Assembly (NCBI GenBank): GCA_019347895.1
Contig: JAHWKM010000007.1
Span: 1 to 55,297 of the forward strand
Source of the DNA: Candidatus Parcubacteria bacterium
Lineage (GTDB): Bacteria; Patescibacteriota; Saccharimonadia; Saccharimonadales; 2-12-FULL-41-12
Direction of reading: 5' to 3'
DNA length: 55,297 nt
Shown here: piece by piece, positions 51,546 to 55,297 of the stretch
Position numbering within the stretch: position 1 is the stretch's first letter
Layout: the number at the start of each line of letters is the position of its first letter
The notes under the pieces: generated by a model
The model's input: the letters and a program-made list of their open reading frames with translations, nothing else
The model's database searches: none
What the model was told of the DNA's origin: nothing
Made by a program: the position numbers and the translations under genes

Positions 51546-51694
51546 CCTTGACCATGTTTGAATATCATACGTGCAGTTCTAAAACCAGCATTGATCAAAC
51601 CGATATTATTGGGTTTGGGCATTGAGAGCTGTCCTGATTGGCGAGTGTCAAAAGCACAATTTGTAGCGAGGCAGTGTTTAAGCCAATTTCTCAC

Positions 51695-51882
51695 TTTAAA
51701 TAATTAAAAATTGGTGAGTTTGCCGAGCATTGTGCTCTTTGACAATGAGACACTCACGATAGCTCGTCTGCCCAAGAGGTTTTGGCTACTTTTGACGGCG
51801 CAAAAGTAGCAATTCGGTTCCTTTCGCTGAACAGCGAATGAAAGAACATGGCTTGGTTCTTCACTGGAAGAACTATCTTTTT
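51695..51882. repeat. Intergenic hairpin repeats
   Basis: The gap holds a perfect hairpin GCTACTTTTG/CAAAAGTAGC (51785-51810) and TTCGCTG/CAGCGAA (51823-51838) followed by AATGAAAGAACAT. A similar TTCGCTG..CAGCGAATGAA.GAACAT string occurs in reverse orientation at 54742-54764. No gene is visible. Confidence 0.7.
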
Positions 51883-52491
51883 CTAAGCAAATGAACCGGT
51901 CTTAACCTCGCCAGATCTTCTATAATTGGCTACGATGACACCACTTGGCGAAGCTTTGAATTCCGTTAGCTCAAACGCAGCCGGGATTGTTCCCTCTGCG
52001 AATAGACGCTTACCTTTGCCAAGCATTATAGGAAATATCTTTAGCCATAGTTCGTCAACTAAATCATTCTTGAGCAAGGTTTGTATTAGCTTGCCACTTC
52101 CGTGCACTTGCAACATTGGACCATCTTGCTGCTTCAGCTCTTTTAACTTCGCAGCCACATCCCCCTCAATGAGCACGGATTTTTCCCAGGTCAATTTTGG
52201 CGATGAACCGGAAACAACATATTTTGTCGCTTTATTAAACGGGACAGTAGCCAGGGCTGCCGGATCTTGCTTCGGCCAATAAGCCGCGAATATATCATAG
52301 GTTTTTCTACCGAGAAGCAGGTCAAATGGCATGCCCATCTGCTCACCCATTACACTGCCCATAACCTCATCAAAATAGGGATAGGTCCACCCGCCATACT
52401 TGAAGCCGCCTGACGTATCTTCCTCCGGCCCGCCTGGAGCTTGCATCACGCCGTCAAGACTGACAAAAGTTAAGACAACTATCTTTCTCAT
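51883..52491 (-). CDS. Dihydrofolate reductase / RibD C-terminal family protein
   Basis: 202 aa. MRKIVVLTFVSLDGVMQAPG at the N-terminus, FDLLLGRKTYDIFAAYWP, VVSGSSPKLTW, LQVHGSGKLIQTLLKNDLVDELWL and FPIMLGKGKRLF are typical of the YyaP/YwjB-like NADPH reductase group rather than true FolA. The substrate is unknown. It may relate to the folE/folB pterin genes, but they are 9 kb away. The last codons are echoed by a relic at 51504. Confidence 0.9.
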   Translation of the reverse strand: MRKIVVLTFVSLDGVMQAPGGPEEDTSGGFKYGGWTYPYFDEVMGSVMGEQMGMPFDLLLGRKTYDIFAAYWPKQDPAALATVPFNKATKYVVSGSSPKLTWEKSVLIEGDVAAKLKELKQQDGPMLQVHGSGKLIQTLLKNDLVDELWLKIFPIMLGKGKRLFAEGTIPAAFELTEFKASPSGVIVANYRRSGEVKTGSFA

Positions 52492-52521
52492 ACTTGTATC
52501 TTAACAAATAGATTTGAATTT

Positions 52522-52683
52522 CTATGCTACACCACTGTCGATGCCAATAGGCTCTTTAAGATTAGCAATTGTTAAGCGGCTGAGCTGACGCATTATGCTC
52601 TCGAACCGTGTTTTTGGAAAAATCTCATCATGATCATACTCGAAAGCATCGGGATCGCTTTCACTGCATTGTGTATCAGCGCC
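52522..52683 (-). other. In-frame coding-like continuation after the TAG of the coiled-coil gene
   Basis: Directly after the TAG at 52684-52686 the same frame stays open for 53 codons to another TAG. The translation (starting GADTQCSESDPDAFEYDHDE and containing FPKTRFESIMRQLSRLTIAN) looks like protein: acidic linker then amphipathic helix. No start codon lies near its beginning. It may be a readthrough extension or the tail of a gene broken by a nonsense mutation. Confidence 0.45.
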
Positions 52684-54243
52684 CTATTGTTTTTTAGTTT
52701 TAGCAGCCTCAAAGTATTGGTTTACGGATCGTTCAGCTATTGCCATTGCTTGTTTTCGTTTTGAGCGATCAGTGAAGATTTCAGAGTGGGTATTTTGCAG
52801 AGCCATACAGATATATTTATAGATGGGTATCTTACTTTCATTACCAACCTCACCTTTGCTAATAATTTTGTTGGCCACTGCTCGTGCGGCCATAGTTTCA
52901 GTCCCCATTGTTCCAGCCGAACTTTTAACTCTTATCAAAGATCTGCTTACTTCACCTTCTATCATTAAACCATCGGCTTCAAAACTAGCTATAACATCTT
53001 GAATGGCAGTCTCAAAACTGATCTCCCACTCCGGTCTTTCCTTTTGGCGTCTTTCAATTGGCGGTTCAATTTGCATAGTTTGGGTTATGCTTTCGCCCAT
53101 ATCTTCATTAGGACCCCGAGGGATTTCCAGAGCTATGCCAGTTGATTCTGTAGCCTCTGCTGTCTGGAAAGAGTCAAGTATTATCGTATGCCAGTCGTCA
53201 TTTACCCATTCCGCCAGCTCATCAGAGTGGATTACTCGCTCATTTCTTTCTGGCTGTTCAGCTGGCACTGCTCTAAATACAGGGTAATGCCTCCCAAAAG
53301 GCTTGCCCGTAGTTTTGTTATAGCTTCTTCGCTCACCGTGCTGGAATACAAGGCCCTTGTCATAAAGAGTCTCCCCAATAATATCGACTTTGCCAAGCCG
53401 GTAATTAGAAATTAAAGCATTAATTCTCGATCGTCCTCGGGTTTCGTCCTTACCATAAAGTATCTCTGCCAAATCCTCGGCAGTAAATATATGCCCAGGC
53501 TCTTCCGCCAATAATAGACCAACATATTCGCTAGCATCGCTTAGTACTTCTTCCGGATATTCCCTACGTACCTTTTCTGCTATCTCTTCTTTGGTGAGTG
53601 TATCTGACTCTTCTGGGAAGTCATCTATTTCAATAAGGTCATCAGGGGACTCTGGCTCTGTTATCTCAGTGATTTGTTCAGGCTGTTTGGTGGAAATTAG
53701 ACGGGGTATTGGCCACGCTTTTCCTGCTACCTTGTATACGTCTGCCACTGCTTCATACTCATCTTCAAGTATTGTTTTCTCGACCTTTACTTCGAAGGCG
53801 GCGTTAGGCATCTGATTTTCTAACCGGGATGCTATCTCACTTAATCTAGAAGCTAGATCAGGGATGCGCCCTGCTACAAGTTCTTCCTCTTTGTGGATAG
53901 AGGCGGCTTCTTCTTGCTGCTGCTGTTCAATAGACGATAATTTGGCTGTAACCTCTCCCAGTGCGGCCGAAAGTCGCCTTTCTCTGTCAGCAAGCTGCTC
54001 ATACGGGGCTGCTGCTTGAGCCTCTGCCAATTCCTGAAATGTTCGGCCTTGCTCCGCGGTCAGGTAGTCAGTAGTCGCCTCTCTAAAGGGTTCAATAGTG
54101 ACCTGACCCGACTCCACCAACTCAGAATATAGCTGATTTTGGTCACCAATCTGGCTGGCAAGTTCATCAGCTTCTATAAAGTGGCCTCTATTCTCTTCAA
54201 GCCACTGACTATTATTGGGTATTTCTCCGCTCAATTCATGCAT
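52684..54243 (-). CDS. Large coiled-coil protein with possible winged-helix core, unknown (519 aa)
   Basis: I choose the ATG at 54243 (MHELSGEIPNN); the frame also opens at a TTG 9 nt upstream. Residues about 60-150 form a coiled coil rich in Gln/Glu/Ala; 195-225 is acidic; about 235-310 (EYVGLLLAEEPGHIFTAEDL ... RGRSRINALISNYRLGKVDI) resembles a winged-helix or similar helical DNA-binding domain; the C-terminal ~130 residues are helical (SLIRVKSSAGTMGTETMAAR). No family is recognised. A -35/-10 pair lies upstream. The reading frame continues beyond its TAG. Confidence 0.75.
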   Translation of the reverse strand: MHELSGEIPNNSQWLEENRGHFIEADELASQIGDQNQLYSELVESGQVTIEPFREATTDYLTAEQGRTFQELAEAQAAAPYEQLADRERRLSAALGEVTAKLSSIEQQQQEEAASIHKEEELVAGRIPDLASRLSEIASRLENQMPNAAFEVKVEKTILEDEYEAVADVYKVAGKAWPIPRLISTKQPEQITEITEPESPDDLIEIDDFPEESDTLTKEEIAEKVRREYPEEVLSDASEYVGLLLAEEPGHIFTAEDLAEILYGKDETRGRSRINALISNYRLGKVDIIGETLYDKGLVFQHGERRSYNKTTGKPFGRHYPVFRAVPAEQPERNERVIHSDELAEWVNDDWHTIILDSFQTAEATESTGIALEIPRGPNEDMGESITQTMQIEPPIERRQKERPEWEISFETAIQDVIASFEADGLMIEGEVSRSLIRVKSSAGTMGTETMAARAVANKIISKGEVGNESKIPIYKYICMALQNTHSEIFTDRSKRKQAMAIAERSVNQYFEAAKTKKQ

Positions 54244-54282
54244 CCAAAACAATATACACTATTTAGATTTAATTAGATTAAT

Positions 54283-54312
54283 ATATTACTATAAATCGTT
54301 AGTAAGTGTCAA
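54283..54312 (-). promoter_or_regulatory. Promoter of the coiled-coil gene
   Basis: Minus strand TTGACA (54307-54312), 18-nt spacer, TAATAT (54283-54288); the leader to the ATG at 54243 would be about 33 nt, with no clear ribosome-binding site. The rest of 54253-54407 holds short inverted repeats (CACGC/GCGTG near 54338) and no gene. Confidence 0.55.
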
Positions 54313-54407
54313 ATTTATTTTATTGCATTCCAAAACACGCGAGCGTGCCAATCTATATATAGTTTGATCGTACCAAGGCATAAAACATACGTTTTCTTGG
54401 TGTCCCA

Positions 54408-54704
54408 CTAACTTCCGGCGAATGGTGTTCCGAAGAGACCAACTGCAAGTTCTATCCAAATGAGAAGAAATGCTACCAAGAGTGCAACAATGACTGCTGC
54501 TCGGCGGTTGATATTTTTTATCTTCCTTGATGCCAACACAAGTAAGAGCCCGGTGCCGACCAGAAGCGTTCCCATGATTACGAAATCGCTCAGGGTTCAA
54601 GACCAATTCCCGAGCAATGGTATCAGCAATATAGCTGCCGTCACGACGAAAACGCTTGCAATGTCTTTGTTTCGCATAATGATACTAGTTCTTTTTTCTT
54701 TCAT
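54408..54704 (-). pseudogene. Small membrane protein gene interrupted by an in-frame TGA
   Basis: From ATG 54704 the frame encodes a basic start, a membrane helix (DIASVFVVTAAILLIPLLGN) and WS, then a TGA (54597-54599), then TLSDFVIMGTLLVGTGLLLV, a basic loop and a third helix (VIVALLVAFLLIWIELAVGL) ending FGTPFAGS before a TAG. Both halves clearly belong to one ~98-aa three-helix protein of a widespread small membrane family. The stop would be a TGG (Trp) or TGT/TGC change, or could be read through. The second half has no strong start of its own. Confidence 0.75.
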
Positions 54705-54746
54705 AACCTTAATCGTACCAAATAAAAAGCCTTAAGATGTTCCTTC

Positions 54747-54764
54747 ATTCGCTGTACAGCGAAT
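54747..54764. repeat. Perfect 18-bp palindrome
   Basis: ATTCGCTGTACAGCGAAT, a member of the same TTCGCTG/CAGCGAA repeat family seen at 51823-51838, here in the opposite orientation. It lies upstream of the interrupted membrane gene. The remaining stretch to 54928 shows only short inverted repeats. Confidence 0.7.
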
Positions 54765-54928
54765 AATTGTGCTTCTGACATTCACTCGTCAGGCCTGTCC
54801 GCCAAAGCCTGGGCGACGGCGGGAACTTCCAGAGCCTGACCAAAAGCGGAGAGTTGAAATAAGCGAAGAGTGCCACGAGGTCAAAGATATTGCCAGTAAT
54901 ATATTTAACAAATTGACACTTTCACTTC

Positions 54929-55297
54929 ATGTATACTCGCGGGGTGAAAGCTGCTACTTTTGACAAAGCAACCACTCAAGGGCATACTTGTTTCTTTTAT
55001 ACAGACGCCGTGGATCGGTTCGGAGTACTTGCACAGTACTTTAAGCAGGGCTTAGACAAGAATGAGCTGTGTATTTTTGTAACTGCCGAGTCCCAAGATG
55101 ACACAATCCATTATTTTATGAATGCAGGTTTAGACGTAAGCAAGCCTGTAAAGGATAAAGCTTTAAGAATATTTGAAATGAACTCCACTTATATTTCTAA
55201 CGGTAGATTTGTAACAGAGTACATGCTAAATAACGTCAGTAACTTTATAGACAACGCAAAAGAAAAAGGTTATAGCGGCCTGCGCACAGCCGGCGAG
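54929..55297 (+). CDS. MEDS-domain protein (N-terminal part, runs off the window)
   Basis: 123 codons are visible. TQGHTCFFYTDAVDRFGVLA, LCIFVTAESQDDTIHYFMNAG and NGRFVTEYMLNN match the MEDS (methanogen/methylotroph DcmR sensory) domain, a RecA/KaiC-like fold found in regulators and often fused to kinases or DNA-binding domains further on. The start is uncertain: ATG 54929 or GTG 54944, the latter 6 nt after TATACT. TTGACA (54913-54918) is only 13 nt from that -10. Confidence 0.75.
   Translation, partial: MYTRGVKAATFDKATTQGHTCFFYTDAVDRFGVLAQYFKQGLDKNELCIFVTAESQDDTIHYFMNAGLDVSKPVKDKALRIFEMNSTYISNGRFVTEYMLNNVSNFIDNAKEKGYSGLRTAGE

Noticed and set aside
51479-51694. 71-codon minus-strand frame
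   Set aside because: It overlaps the relic 3' end of a DHFR-like gene in a different frame; composition does not look protein-like.
54289-54606. 105-codon minus-strand frame
   Set aside because: Out of frame with the clearly membrane-protein-like reading at 54408-54704, which explains the sequence better.
54408-54704. Alternative genetic code (UGA as Gly or Trp)
   Set aside because: Several intact genes in the window end in TGA, so the standard code holds; the single internal TGA needs another explanation.

Overview
The window reads as chromosomal DNA from a reduced-genome bacterium of the Candidate Phyla Radiation (Patescibacteria), most likely Saccharibacteria (TM7) or a close relative. 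This is an inference from gene content. Essential information-processing genes dominate, few biosynthetic genes are present, ribosomal and RNA polymerase proteins have lost zinc ligands, and four-helix-bundle (S23), PaaX/Cas2-like, LemA/HtpX and class A PBP genes occur together. The standard genetic code fits: TGA, TAA and TAG all end intact genes. There is no rRNA operon, CRISPR array or complete insertion sequence.

Layout. 1-4926: rpoC (N-terminal part only) and rpoB on the minus strand behind a hairpin-rich leader. 5531-10103: an orphan gene, clpP under a HrcA/CIRCE operator, tig and hisS. 10240-11507: small membrane proteins. 11518-12969: tRNA-Leu(UAG) with a duplicated 3' end, rsmD, and a PaaX/Cas2-like gene bracketed by two copies of a 36-bp palindrome. 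13046-24311: recG, an orphan, tyrS, a class A penicillin-binding protein (PBP), a PIN-TRAM protein, radA, an HExxH protein, a 600-bp hairpin island and a KH protein. 24378-30099: rpsP, rnc, a Nudix gene, nusB, rpmF, a LysM gene and leuS. 30167-36914: a membrane protein, an aminotransferase, a truncated alanine-racemase-like ORF, ddl, a MurF-like ligase, a hydrolase and an anchored protein; this is largely a cell-wall precursor block. 37031-43434: tRNA-Ala, ligA, htpX and lemA with an inverted-repeat-bounded S23 cassette wedged between them, folE, folB, tRNA-Leu(UAA) and tRNA-Cys. 43451-47024: a GIY-YIG gene, a class IV aminotransferase, and ahcY with a PfkB-type (adenosine) kinase. 47099-55297: an accessory region with DUF305/DUF4396, YggT, a secreted Cys-rich protein, an FAD oxidoreductase, a P-loop kinase, a dihydrofolate-reductase-like protein, a long coiled-coil protein, an interrupted membrane gene and a partial MEDS gene.

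How it works together. Many genes lack a Shine-Dalgarno and instead carry a -10 box 6-8 nt upstream of the start codon, so leaderless mRNAs look common. ddl, the MurF-like ligase and the PBP cover late peptidoglycan steps. ahcY plus the sugar/nucleoside kinase would clear S-adenosylhomocysteine and adenosine. folB-folE is a short pterin module. The most unusual loci are the palindrome-bracketed PaaX/Cas2-like gene, the S23 cassette filling the lemA-htpX gap, the repeated tRNA-Leu 3' ends, and two adjacent accessory genes interrupted by in-frame stop codons.
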